64,000 nucleotides of DNA, from assembly GCF_041146395.1 (NCBI RefSeq), contig NC_090995.1, positions 15,813,501 to 15,877,500 on the forward strand, given 5' to 3'. The translations under genes were made by a program, and so were the position numbers. This document shows, in pieces, positions 1-11,216 of this stretch (its first letter is position 1; the number at the start of each line of letters is the position of its first letter). Under the pieces are notes generated by a model. It was not told the origin of the DNA. It did no database searches and was given only the letters and a program-made list of their open reading frames with translations. This stretch comes from Eulemur rufifrons (Eukaryota; Chordata; Mammalia; Primates; Lemuridae).

Positions 1-2024
1 GGTCAGTGCTGCTGAGTCCTGATTGGTCAACGTGGATGAGTATTATTGGACAGTGAGGCTGAGTCCTGATTGGTCAGTGTGACTGAGTCTGATTGGACAA
101 TTTGGCTGAGTTCTGATTGGTCAATTTGGTTGAGTCAGCTTCGTAAGTCTGGCTGCGTCTGATTGGTCAGTGTGGCTGAGTCCTGACTAGTCAGTGTGGC
201 TGAATCTGATTGGTCATGGCTGCTGAGTTCTGATTGGTCAACGTGGATTAGTCTGATTGCTCAATATGGCTGAGTTTGATTGGTTAGTGGGGCTGAGTCC
301 TGATTGGTCAATGAGCTGAGTCGGATTGGACAGTGAGGCTGAGTCCTGATTGGCCAGTGCAGCTGAGTTTCATTGGTGACTGAGGCTGAGTCCTGATTAG
401 TCAACGTGTCTGAGTCTGATTGGTCAGTGCGGCTGAACATGATTGGTCATTGCAGCTGAGTCTGATTGGTCAGTGCGGCTGAGTCCTGACTGGTAAGTGT
501 GGCTGTATCTGATTGGTCAGTGGTGCTGAGTCCTGATTGGTCAGTGTTGCTGAGTCCTGATTGGTCTGTGTGGCTGAGTCCTGATTGGTCAGTGTGGCTG
601 AGTCCTGACTAGTCAGTGTGGCTGAGTATGATTAGTCAGTGTTGTTGAATCTGATTGGTCAGTGTGGCTGAGTCTGATTGGTCAGTGCGGCTGAGTCCTG
701 ATTAGTCCGTGTGGCTGAGTCCTGACTAGTCAGTGTGGCTGAATCTGATTGGTCAGTGCTGCTGAGTCCTGAATGGTCAACGTAGCTGAGGCTGATTGGA
801 CAATTGGGCTTAGTCCTCATTGGTCAATTTCGCTGAGTCGGCTTTGTCGGTGTGGCAGCGTCTGATTGGTCAGTGCGGTTTAATCCTGATTCGTCAATGT
901 GGCTGAGTCCTCATTGGTCAGTGCAGCTGAGTCCTGACTACTCAGTGTGGCTGAGTCTGATTGGTCAGTGTGGCTGAATCTCATTGGTCAGTGTGGCTGC
1001 GTCTCATTGGTCAGTGTGGACGGGTCAGTGTGGCTGAATCTCATTGGTCAGTGTGGCTGAGTCCGAACTACTCAGTGTGGCTGAATCTCATTGGTCAGTG
1101 CCGCTGAGTCCTGATTGGTCAACGTGGCTGAGTCTGATTGCTCAAGGCGGCTGAGTCTGATTGGTCAGTGAGGCTGAGTCCTGAATGGTCAGTGTGGCTG
1201 AATGTGATTGGTCAGTGCAGCTGATTCCTCATTGGTCACTACAGCTGACTCTGATTGGACAATTTGGCGAGTCCTGATTGGTCAATTTGGCTGATTCTGC
1301 TTCATCAGTGTGTCTGTGTCTGATTGGTCAGTGCGGCTGAATCCTGATTGATCAATGTGGCTGAAGTTGATTGGTGAGTGTGGCTGAGTCCTGACTAGTG
1401 TGGCTGAATCTGATTGGTCAGTGTGGCTGAATCCTGATTGGTCAATGTGGCTGAGTCTCATTGCTCAATGTGGCTGAGTCTGATTGGTCAGTGCAACTGC
1501 ATCCTGATTAGTCAGTGTGGCTGAATCTGATTGGTCAGTGTGGCTGAGTCCTGACTAGTCAGTGCGGCTGAATGTCATTGGTCAGTGCGGCTGAGTCCTG
1601 ATTGGTCAGTGTGGCTGAGTCTGATTGGACAATTTGGCTGAGTCCTGATTGGTCAATTTGGCCGAGTCTGATTCGGCAGTGTGGCTGCATCTCATTGGTC
1701 AGTGCGGCTGAATCCTGATTGGTCAGTGTGACTGAATCCTGATTAATCAGTGTGGTTGAATCTGATTGGTCAGTGTCTCTGAGTCCTGATTGGTCAACGT
1801 GGCTGAGTCTTATTGGTCAATGCGGCTGAGTCTGATTGGTCAGTGTGGCTTACTTCTAATTGGTCAATGCAGCTGAGTCTGATTGGTCAGTGTGGCTGAG
1901 TCCTGTTTGGTCAATGCAGCTAAACCTGATTGGTTAATGCAGTTGAGTGTGATTGGTCAGTGTGGGTGAGTCTGATTGGTGAGTGCAGCTGAGTTCTAAT
2001 TGCTTAATGCAGCTGAGCACCAGA
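1..2024. repeat. Minisatellite, ~24-bp unit, Y-box-like motif
   Basis: The whole stretch is a degenerate head-to-tail array. A typical unit reads CTGATTGGTCAGTGTGGCTG followed by AGTC or AGTCC, about 23-25 bp, giving roughly 80 units. The array is already running at base 1, so its left end is outside the window. Common variants are TGACTAGTC for TGATTGGTC, and AATTTGGCTGAG blocks. The ATTGG core in nearly every unit is the reverse of a CCAAT box in good Y-box context (CTGATTGGYY). No gene is seen; short ORFs here are translations of the repeat. Confidence 0.95.
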
Positions 2025-2029
2025 CGTGC

Positions 2030-2890
2030 TAAAGCTGATCCGAGGCTCAGGTTTCTGGGGAACTCCAGTGCGGTGCAGGCGCGGCATGGGCGCGGCCTCC
2101 AGTCAGCAAATGGCCTCGGGGCTCCATGTTAAAATCAGACCCTGCGGCTGCTCAGGATCTGTCTTGAAGGATGGGCTTTCAGGTACACATTTGTCCGCAT
2201 TCTGCCTCTGAGCCGGACCTGTCCAGAGCAGCGGCTGCAGCCGGCCCGGTCCCCCTAGTCCACGCGGGACCCCAGCGGCAGCACAGGGGACAGGCAGCGC
2301 CACGAGCCGTGTGCCTGGGAAGCGCCCAAGCGCCTGTGAAATACGGATCGGTTCCGGGTCGCATTGGCTGCGGGTCGGCTGCGGAGAGTCGGCCGGCGCG
2401 GTCCGGGGCCTCCCGCAGACACCTGTGAGAACGGCTGAGGCACGGTGGGGAGGACGCCCAGCTCAGCCCGGATGCGAGGAGGCTCATTAGGGCCCAAGGG
2501 GTGGGCGCGGACGGGACCTGGAAACAGCTGAGAGCGGGAAATTGAGTCCAGTGCGTCGGGCTGGGCCGGGGGCTTTCTGAAGACGCGTCTGTCAGAGCGT
2601 CGCCCCCGCAAGATCTTAGGTTTCTCACGACCCAGGTGCTGCGGACGCCACCTGGCGGCGGGGCTGGTCTAACGCAGGCAGCGGCTGGGCTGCGACGACC
2701 CGCGAGGGCGTCTGGGGACCGCCGCTGCGCCCTGGTGGCTTTGGCAGCTCTGTTCACGGCATGGGAAAGGTTTCTGACCACACGGTCATCCCAAGCAGAA
2801 CCGCGTCCAACGCAGGACCGCAGAAACCTTCCCCGTCTCGCTCCTTCACTGGGGTCGACTCCTGGGGTGAATCGCGTCCTCAGGAGTGTA
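2030..2890. other. GC-rich, CpG-rich block (candidate CpG island)
   Basis: Directly after the minisatellite the sequence becomes GC-rich with many CpG dinucleotides (for example the stretches around 2330-2420 and 2640-2740). Overlapping ORFs occur on both strands, as expected in GC-rich DNA, and none has a recognisable domain. It could be a promoter, or GC-rich DNA associated with the minisatellite. No splice donor or repeat family could be assigned with confidence. Confidence 0.5.
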
Positions 2891-3580
2891 CACAACTGTC
2901 ATCTTCACAACCTGAGGGTTTTCCTCGGTGTTGGATTGTGCCCAGACTCCCACGTGGCTCTTACCGAGCAGGGTGGGTAGTGGTGGCGAGGCTAACTGAC
3001 TGGATGGGAATTTGGGTAAAAGCCATTGTGTGGCAAAGTCTCCTGGTGAAAATAACTCAAGCATTATTTCCCCTAGTTGGGAGAAAGACGTATGGGCCTG
3101 GTAGGTTTTTAAGAAGTCCCTGTCCAGGAGATGTATGGGGGCTGACGGGACAAGCAAAAGGCCACAGCTGTCACGAGGGGTCCTAGTTGGAGGATAGGTA
3201 GAGATTAGGAACTGTCATAGATTCGTTGGCCACTCCAACCATCTGGATGAATTCAGAACCCCAGGGAGGGCACAGAGACAGTGTGCCAGGGCTAAGGATA
3301 GACAGCGTAGCCCCAGTGTCACCCACACCTCCAATCTTCATATCTAACTCCTCTCCAATCTTAATATTTAATTCTCCTAGTTGGTTAAGCTGGGTAGGGG
3401 TTGTGTTCCATGAATGGCCCTGGAGTATCCCTGCTTTGCTGGTGGGAGAGATACCGGGGACTTTAGCAGGATTTAGTTGTAGCAAAATATTGGAGGAAAT
3501 CAGGGGATTTAGGATCCATTCCAGGCTACAGGTAGATAACAAGGACTTGAACCCAGTGCACAGGGCTTCAATCCACTAGC
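2890..3580 (-). pseudogene. Decayed class I ERV protease / early pol fragment
   Basis: Read on the minus strand, 3542-3183 contains the aspartic protease active-site motif DTGATLSIL (near residue 76 of the 119-residue open stretch). It continues in another frame (around 3157-2990) with a peptide of the type P-I-H-L-L-x-R-D-F-L followed by SFSQLGEIMLEL. That is the usual end of gammaretroviral protease and start of reverse transcriptase. The frame changes near 3180, and nothing resembling the catalytic part of reverse transcriptase follows, because the element stops where the GC-rich block begins. It is a non-functional fragment, older and unrelated in position to the provirus at 36.8-43.4 kb. 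The motifs are seen directly; the class I assignment rests on family knowledge. Confidence 0.75.
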
Positions 3581-3589
3581 AGGTGTGCT

Positions 3590-5215
3590 TTAGTTTTCCT
3601 TAGAAGCATGATTTTCTCTGTCCACTTTGATCATATAGGAATCTCAGATTTTAGAACTTCTTGAGAGGAGGAAGCCAAACCAAGGCAGGCTTTAGGTGTT
3701 ACTTATAGTCTTAAGGTTCTCGGACCTGCCAGGAAGTGACAATTTATACTCATTCACTGTAAGGCTGGGAACACTGGCATTTTATGCATAGTCTTAAATA
3801 TGACACTTCAGTCAAATCCTTGGCAATATGGCCAGTGTTTCCAATTGTATCCTGCTTGTAAAGAGACAGCATATTTTTATTGAACTTATATAAATAAAGA
3901 TAAGGATATTCACAAATACTTCCGGAATTTTGAAGGAATCGAGTAGGGAGAAAAAGCAAACGCTTTCATCTTTGTTCACAAAAGGATACTTTACGAAATT
4001 GTTGCAAACTCTATAGAGCTTATGAAAGAAAATTTCCTTGACTCTGGAAAACATTTAGGTAAAGAACCAACATTTTAAATAAAGGTATAAAAGCAGTATT
4101 GTTATCAATTACTTAGTTTCATGTAATCAAGATTGTTTTTCTCAATCTTGATTAACAATTTTGGACTATAGCTGATTGAAAATGCTTCCATCAAAGAATT
4201 TAAAATAATAACTGTGGAAACCCAAAACAGCCATGGTCAAAAGTCTGATGAGAGTTTACAATTGGCAAGAAAATTTAGGTATTTCTGTGGCATATAACAG
4301 TTTAACATAGTAATCATAATGACTGATAGCACATAACACAACACATTAGAATTTTCAGAATCACATATTTTTGGAATACATTTTAATAACACATTTACAC
4401 AAATATGACCAAGTTAAATATCATTTCTTATTTGGCAATGCTTCCTATACGATTTACCAAATTAGCCTAATAGTTTAATATCTCCACAAGAAGAGATATA
4501 CATTCTTTGATGCTCTCCTGGGGTCCAACTGGAAAATCCCAAAGTTAATTTTAGGTCAAAAAGATTTAATTTAGGATTTTGATCCCAGGAAAACCTGCCA
4601 AAGATGTTAAAGGGTTTGAGGTACTTCACTAAACAGAGTCATGGGTCACTAACAGACTCAGATAACTTTTGTTTCTTTGAAATAAGAAGTCAAAAGTATA
4701 TGAGTCTAAACTCTTATTCAATTAATGTTCAATTACTGTTTTAGAATTATCTTATTTGGATAATATGTATATATTCAATGAATATTCATCATTTAACTTC
4801 ACTTAGTAAAACTCTAAGGGTATATTTACTTAAAATATTTGAGAAACCTCCCCAAGTAAACATATTACAAAATATAACCATCATCAAAAATTTATTTACA
4901 AACTTTTTTCCTAGCCACATCTACCCAATTTATTCATTCTTAACAATTATGCCTGGAAAATTTCATGAGACATCAGACAAATATAGCCATCATCCCAGGC
5001 TAAATTTTCATGCCAAGAAAGCATCATAAAAGTAAGAAACTTAAAGTTAAATATATGCATATTTAGCTGAAGACCTGGCCATTCCCATCAAACCAATATT
5101 AGACCAGTCTCATCTGCCAAAAGATTACTAAGTCCTGTGTATTTGAATAGCATCTGGGCTTATTTGCATAATTTACAAATACTCATTTATTTATAAGCCA
5201 ATTTGGTACTATAGA
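3590..5215. other. AT-rich non-coding stretch
   Basis: No gene, splice-bounded exon or repeat could be identified with confidence. The longest open stretches are about 80 codons and not coding-like. The part next to 3580 could hold further decayed retroviral sequence, but no gag motif is visible. Confidence 0.5.
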
Positions 5216-5219
5216 TGAT

Positions 5220-5617
5220 ATACAAACAGACCTTTGTAGACAGTCCCATTTGTTGAAGCCGTCATTTCTCCCCATCCAATTATCTTGATATCCTTGTTTA
5301 AAATTGATTGACCATAAATGAAAGGTTTAAGTCTGGACCTCTATTCTGTTCCACTTGGCTGTAGGTCCATCTTTATGTCAGCATCACACTGTTGTTATTG
5401 CCATAGCTTTGCAGTAAAATTGGATGTCTGGTTGTGTAAGTTCTTCAATTTTGCTCTTTTTCAAAATTGTTTTGGCTGGCATATTGTCTAGATGCTCTGA
5501 ATTTCCGTACACATGTTAGGGTCAGCTTGTCATTTCCACTAAAAAAAGGCGCTGCCAGGGTTCAGTAAGGATCCCGGTTAGTCTGTAGGTCAGTTTAGGG
5601 AAAAACTGCCCCTTAAC
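5220..5617 (-). mobile_element. L1 fragment, antisense (3' ORF2 region)
   Basis: The text 'ccataaatgaaaggtttaag', then 'ttctgttccacttggctgta', then 'gtcagcttgtcatttc' is the familiar reverse complement of L1 ORF2 sequence. Similarity continues to about 5617 ('gtctgtaggtcagtttaggg') and then stops abruptly at GC-rich DNA. Confidence 0.8.
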
Positions 5618-5801
5618 ACAGCCAGACCCCCGCCTCCTCGGCGCCCCCTTCCCCGCCCCTCCCCGTCCTCTCCCCATCCCGGTCCTCCCGCCCCGCGCCG
5701 CCCCCGCTCGCTGTCCGGCTGCGCCCCCGTGTGGCCGCGGGGGGACTAGCGGAGCCGCTGCGCGGGGCTGGCGGGAGGGGGGGCGGACGAGGAGGGGGCG
5801 G
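5618..5801. other. Short very GC-rich insert between L1 and Alu
   Basis: About 185 bp of C-rich then G-rich, CpG-dense DNA lies between the broken L1 and the start of an Alu. It resembles promoter or 5'-UTR sequence (many CCGCCCC/GGGGCGG boxes) but has no visible splice site or poly-A tract. Its origin is unknown. Confidence 0.55.
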
Positions 5802-6117
5802 GGCCGGGGCATGGTATGGTGGCTCATGCCTGTAATCTTAGCACTCTAGGAGGCCGAGGCAGGAGGATTGCTTGAGGTCAGGAGTTCGAGACCAACCTGA
5901 GCTAGAGTGAGACCCAGTCTCTACAAAAACTAGAAAGAAAAATTATCCAGATGTGCTGGCGTGTGCCTGTAGACCCAGCTACTCAGGAGGCTGAGGCAGG
6001 AGGATCCCTGGAGCCCAGGAGTTGGAGGTTGCAGAGAGCTATTATGACGCCACTGCACTCTAGCCCAGGTGACAGAGCAAGACCCTGTCTCAAAGAAAGA
6101 AAGAAACAAACAAACAA
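5802..6117 (+). mobile_element. Alu, plus orientation
   Basis: It starts with a GGCCGGGGCATGG-like head and 'tggctcatgcctgtaatctt', has both arms (second arm 'gctactcaggaggctgaggc') and ends in an A-rich (AAAG)n/(AAAC)n tail. It is a complete dimeric Alu. Confidence 0.93.
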
Positions 6118-6334
6118 AATCCAAACTGTACTGTATAATCTGTGGCTTTAAATTGTTTTGTTTTAAATCTTAAAGGCTACATTAAATATGTAAAGAGAGT
6201 GTTATGAATATAATAGTGACCAAATTAACTGATAGAAATTGAAACCAAGAGGAAATTTAAAATACAAACCGGGTCATTTTTTGTTGCTTTACACTTTTTA
6301 TTATCTCAGGGAATTTAAAATTTTTTCATTTATT

Positions 6335-7180
6335 CTAGGCACTTGGGTACATCAGTTGAACAAAACAGACAAAAATCCCAGCTTCTACCAGCGAAGACCA
6401 GAAAGACACTAAAAGATAAACATGTAAAATAAATACAGTCATACCTCAGTATGTTTAGGGGATTGGTTCCAGGATCCCCACCAACACCAAAATCTGTGGA
6501 TGCTCAAGTCCCTTATATAAATTGGCATATTTTCGCATAACTTATATATATCCTCCTGTATGCTTTAAATGATCTCTAGATTACTTACAATACCAAATTC
6601 AATGTAAATGCTATATAAATAGTTGTTATACTGTATTTTTTGTGTTATTTAATTTTTTTTCTGAATATTTTTGATCTGCGGTTAGTTGAATCTGTGAATG
6701 CCTAACCATAGATCCGGAAAGCTGACCATAGTGATTGCTACCAGGTGTGAAGTGTCATGGGCAGAAAAGAAAAAGAATGAGGTAGGAAGGATCGAGAATT
6801 GGTGTCTGGCGGTTGCAATTTTAAATACCTGGCTCAGGCTAAGTATCAACGCTAAGTGACATTTCCTTGTGAGAGGAGATTCCGGCTGTTTTGACAGTAA
6901 ACAGAGTAGATGATGGGCAGGGAGGCCCTGCGGTTTAGTAGGTCACTGAGGTATCATTGAGATGCTGGAAGTAACGCAGGTGAGAACTAGTCTGATGTAT
7001 TTTGGAAGTGGAACCAACGAGCTTTCTTGGCAGATTGGAAGTGAAAATGAGAGTGTGAGAGGGACCAAGGATGACGCCAAAGTCTGTGGCCTGAGCAGCT
7101 GGAAGGATGCCCTGACACCAGCACCTGGCTCTCTCTGTCCTTTGACCACAGGCAGAGTTTGGCGGGTCCTTTGGTGGAGT
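6335..7180 (-). mobile_element. L2 fragment, antisense, split by MER2
   Basis: 'attctaggcacttgggtaca ... gaacaaaacagacaaaaatc' (6335-6433) is the reverse complement of the L2 3' end. After the MER2 insertion, 6740-7140 continues with L2-like 'gagggaccaaggatgacgcc' and 'ctgagcagctggaaggatg'. The nesting shows that the L2 is older than the MER2. Confidence 0.65.
6434..6731. mobile_element. MER2 (non-autonomous Tigger DNA transposon)
   Basis: TACAGTC... and ...GACCATA form the weak terminal inverted repeats. The inside reads 'ggggattggttccaggatcc', 'gatgctcaagtcccttatat' and 'aaatgatctctagattactt', which is typical MER2. The internal 'tacagtataacaac' region is present, in reverse orientation relative to the copies at 13.0 and 43.5 kb. 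Confidence 0.75.
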
Positions 7181-7699
7181 ACTGGCCGCTAGACTGGGAC
7201 ACTGTCACGTGTCCCGACTTCTGGGACGTATGCGATCCGGGGCAGGAGTCACAGGGGTCTGGGGCAGGAACAGTTTTCGCATTGCAAATGCCAGCTGGAT
7301 GTGCCGGGCCTGAAGCCAGTGAATGACAAACGATTCTGACGGTGACATTGAAAAAAACAATGGTCGGAGGGTTTCAGGACCTCGAGGTCTCCACTGCGAC
7401 CGACAGACACCTCGCCCCCCGCCAGCGCGGCACCCCGCTTCCTCCTCAGGGCGCGGCCGCGGCCCACACCGCGCGCAGACGCCGCCCCTCCGGGGCCGGG
7501 CGGGCGCGAGCCGCAGCCGCCTGCGGGCCGGGCTGGGAAGAGGCTCCCGCGCGCTCCCGCGCAGGCTCGGTCGCCATCTTCCGCGCGCGCGCTCCCGCGC
7601 AGGCTCCACCCCCTGCTGTGGGCGGTCGGTTCGCCACAGCAGCGGCCGCCCAGCCTGCGCGGCTCCAAGGTGGGGGTGGTGCCGCCCGCCGGCCGGCCC

Positions 7700-7868
7700 A
7701 TCCCGAGGCGGGGCCTGACTGGGGCGGGGCCTGGCTGGGGCGGGGCCTGGCTGGGGCGGGGCCTGGCTGGGGAGGGCCCGGGGGCGGGGCCTGACTGGGG
7801 CGGGGCCTGGCTGGGGCGGGGCCTGGCTGGGGCGGGGCCTGGCTGGGGAGGGCCCGGGGGCGGGGCCA
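7700..7868. repeat. GC-box minisatellite, 16-bp unit with 76-bp higher-order period
   Basis: The unit TGGGGCGGGGCCTGGC repeats in runs of three, with a variant GGGGAGGGCCCGGGG piece between runs. The block starting with GACTGGGGCGG occurs at 7717 and again at 7793, a 76-bp period. About nine copies of the Sp1/KLF GC box GGGGCGGGGC lie just upstream of the inferred start site. This segment is absent from the downstream duplicate (17.2 kb). Confidence 0.92.
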
Positions 7869-7942
7869 AGCTCCGGCGGCTGCCGCGGTTGCGGGATGAA
7901 GCTCCGCCCCCTGCCCCTCTTGGAATGCGCGAGGCCTCTGGC

Positions 7943-7954
7943 TGCGCCTGCGCA
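7943..7954. promoter_or_regulatory. NRF1-type palindromic site
   Basis: TGCGCCTGCGCA is the reverse complement of the common NRF1 core TGCGCAGGCGCA. It lies about 20-50 bp upstream of the inferred first exon, a usual position in CpG-island promoters. Confidence 0.6.
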
Positions 7955-7969
7955 CGAGTCTGGGCGGGG

Positions 7970-8072
7970 CGGAGGGAACCGGGAGCGCAGCTGCGGGCGT
8001 CGGAGCGGCAGGAGCCGCGGAGCCGGCCAGAGAGCGGCGCTGCGGGAGCGGGCGGCCGAGACAAAGGCGACG
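7970..8072 (+). other. Candidate non-coding first exon with GTGAGT donor
   Basis: The GC-rich, purine-rich stretch ends ...AAAGGCGACG|GTGAGTGC, a strong 5' splice site, directly downstream of NRF1 and GC boxes. There is no convincing coding start in it, so it would be a 5'-UTR exon. The start is a guess. A degenerate copy of its second half, with the donor intact, sits at 17230-17261 inside the segmental duplicate. RNA evidence is needed to confirm it as an exon. Confidence 0.5.
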
Positions 8073-9354
8073 GTGAGTGCAGCCCCGGCCCCGCGCCTCG
8101 CCCTCTCGGGCCCTTGCGCGGCGGCCTGAAGCCAGGAACCCCGGTCCCCGAGGGCTCCGCGGTGAGCGCGGCCCGGCCCTGCCAGCCGCGCGCTGTGGGC
8201 TGCGGGCTGAGCCTGCGGCTCCCTTTCCAGGTTCGGGTGAGGTCCCTTCCCCGAGGACCCGCCCTTTGGGCTTCGTCCCTTCCCTCTGAGGAAGGGACCC
8301 GAGCTCAGCTCGGAATTCAGGCAGGCGGGCGACCGAGGCGCCGACCCCCCGCCGCGGTAAAGCGGAAACGCAGACCCCTCCCCCCACTTGGCGGGTCTGG
8401 CGGTCGCGAGGGTGGCGCGAGGGGCGGGCGGGGACGGCCCGGGGTCTCCAGGTGAGGGTTGGCGGGGCGGGGACCCGGCTCCGGAGCCCCGACTGTCGCC
8501 CGAGGCGCCCGGCGCGTCCCGCCCGCGGTCCCGCAGCGGAGCTCGCTGGGCTCGGAGTGGAAGTCCCGGCCGCCTCCTCGGAGGAGGAGCGCGGGCGACT
8601 CTCACAGGTGGTTTCACCGGCTGTGGCTGCTGGTTGGGATTTGGGTCCCGGGTGTGGTCGGTAGCGGCTCGCTGATGCCGCTTTGACGGCTGAAAAAGCG
8701 CCCCAATCCACTGAGTTAATGCGTGCAAGAAACGGTGTTGAGATTCCTTATTACCTTGCCATTCTTTTAAATGATAAGGCTTTGTAGAGGCATTCGGTGG
8801 TGGTGTGCAGTTTGCAAACGCAAACGTTAAAGGGCTTGGAATACAGTAGAGGCTCATTAAAATATTTGTTGAACGAATGAATCTGGAAACATCAGACAAA
8901 GCTGGTCTCACATCTAGTAAAATTTAGGCACATACCCTTTTGACTAAGATTAAGGAAAAAACGTTGGCAAAAAACATGTAGTTTTGTTTATATGCTTGTT
9001 TTTGATTTTTACCCAATATATGCATATTTTGGAACAATCAGTTGTTACTCTCAATACTACTAACAGAAAATAAGTTTGAAATGTGAATTTTTTATTTTGA
9101 GAAAAGTTGGTATACATTATCGATTTCTTAAAAACAGGCTTTATTTCTCATTTTCTTTAAAAATAATGGAGAACATAAAGAGGCGCAGGGATTGTATTTT
9201 GAGACCCAGCTTTATTTTTCACTGTGAATAAAGTTGTTTATGTGCTTTTGAGGCACTGCTATGATCTTGAGTTTCTTTTCAACAAGGGAGAACTGTAAAT
9301 TGAAGCAGGAAAAATAACTAATGTTGCACTAGTACAATTAAACATTACCATTTA

Positions 9355-9450
9355 CTCAACAGATATTCATTAAACATCTATCATGTGCTGAGATCTGTGT
9401 TGAGGGGTGTTTCTGGGGACGAACAAAACTCACAATAATCCTTTTTTAAA
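9355..9450 (-). mobile_element. L2 3'-end fragment, antisense
   Basis: 'tttactcaacagatattcat' followed by 'gtgctgagatctgtgttgag' and 'gaacaaaactcac' resembles the reverse-complemented L2 terminus. It is duplicated at about 18497-18592 in copy B. Confidence 0.5.
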
Positions 9451-11216
9451 ACGAGCATAAAGTTCTTTCTTATAATCGATGTTGTAAGTGGAGACTGTCT
9501 TAAACCCCTAGTGCCTGCTTTAGGTTGGGAAAGGTGGCAGGTGAACTGCAGGAACTGTAAATTCATAACAGTCTATTTAAAAGTTAATAAGCAACTTAAG
9601 AGGGCTAAGATTTGGTTACACTTTCATATGGTCAGTTTGGTAAAATCTATCTACATTTTAAAAAGAAGGGAGGAAGAGATTTAATAGACTGGTGTTTTTA
9701 TTATCTCTCTCTTACAAGAAGATTTTAGTACAGTGTATTTATTGAAAGGTGATGTACTTCTGGTTCTCTGTTCTGTAAATAATCTTTGCAACAACAATAT
9801 TTTGTATTTTTAAAAATCACTGATGATAAACATTGGATTCCTTTTCCATAAGAAACGTTTTTAAGTAAAGCACCATTTCAGGAATTTTATTTGGTCCTTT
9901 TCTTTACTATTTACAAACAAATACAGTATTAACTTGATAGTGCTGAAATCGGAAGGATTATTAGTAATAATTTGTGGTTCCATATATGGACTTTACCTGT
10001 AGTTTTACAACTGATAAAACTGCTTATTAAAAAGAAGATGAAATTTTTAGTATTGCATTTATTCTAAGGTTGCATTGCCTATTTTTATCTTATTTACATA
10101 TGTTTAAAAACAATATTTGGCCTCTTCAGAAGTCTGAGTTAATGTACTCCAAAGCCAATCTTGATCTTTACAAAATAATGTAGATTACTAATTTTTTTGC
10201 AGTTAGCTTTTGAATTTTGGTGGACCCTTTTGACTTGTCAATGCTTATAATAGTTTATACATTGTTGAAAATAATGTATACATTCAAATAGAAGTTTTAG
10301 ATTTTAGACTTACTGGCTATTAGCTTTTTATGATTGTTGTTCCTAGGAATAATAAGGGAAGGAATCCCTCAAATTTTAGTGGTAGAGAGTTGTGATAGTT
10401 TTTCTTTAAATGTGTATTTCTTGGAGGAAGAAGTGTGTATTTCTTGACAATTTACCACTATCAGTCTGGTGTTGACAAGAAATCTAATAGTGATGATAAA
10501 GAACAATGTAAGCAGGCTGTGATATGTTAAATAAAAAGTGCCTGGCATTTTTTTTGGATAAGCACATCATCAGAATTCTTGACAATCAACAGCATTGAGA
10601 CATGTTCAAATAAATTTTTCCAAGAAATCAGGATTCATAATGAATATTTTTTGTACTTTAGAAAACACTGTAAATGTTTTTAAAGTATTATTCCTGTGTT
10701 GGAGTAGTTCATAATGTTTTGAGGCTGAGTAAATTCCAGGATTATCCTATTCTGTGATTGTTGGAATATTTGAAATGTTGGTGTTTTCTTCATCGAGGTA
10801 GATGTGTCTGCTGGGGGGGGGTTCCTTTTTTTGTAAGGCTCTTCAGAGTGATCTAGAAGGAATTTCTTTTCTCTCAGATGAAATTAATCAAGTGATTAAG
10901 AATGATGCTAACAAGGCATTTGCAGCTGTGCCCATGTTTGCCTGTGTAGATTGTGAGAGTTTATTAATTAGCATTTGTAGAAAACATTTTTGAATTTTAA
11001 AATTTTTATTTAAATGCTATATAACAGATTTCTCACGTTTATTGTCTAGTATAGGTTGCTATTATGTTTTTCATTCCCAGTTGTCTTTTTAAAAAACATG
11101 AAAATGTTTAGGTTTCTCATCTGTTTGAGGATGAATCTGGGATTTTTTTAAGGTTTTATAATATTTTTCACTCACAATGAAACATGCTTATTCGTTTTGA
11201 TTTATTGTCGTGTTTT

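Larger units (their letters stand above)
7380..8690 (+). promoter_or_regulatory. CpG island with candidate plus-strand promoter
   Basis: A 1.3-kb CpG-dense block contains a GC-box minisatellite (7700-7868), an NRF1-type palindrome (TGCGCCTGCGCA, 7943-7954) and a candidate first exon ending in a canonical donor at 8072/8073. It has no TATA box. This is the architecture of a broadly expressed TATA-less promoter. Large ORFs on both strands, up to 568 codons, come from GC-rich sequence lacking stops and have no recognisable domain. The transcription start is inferred at about 7960-8000. Which gene it serves is unknown. The only downstream plus-strand gene evidence in the window is the candidate exon at 12554 and the RBM44-like exons from 34850. 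Confidence 0.75.

Noticed and set aside
1..2024. CRISPR-like or other spaced repeat system
   Set aside because: Units are contiguous and degenerate with no unique spacers, and the genome is a primate. It is a minisatellite.
7205..8911. 568-codon minus-strand ORF across the CpG island
   Set aside because: Low-complexity Pro/Arg/Ala-rich translation of GC-rich DNA and of the GC-box repeat, overlapped by similar long ORFs in other frames. No domain is recognised, and the partner ORFs in copy B differ in frame.
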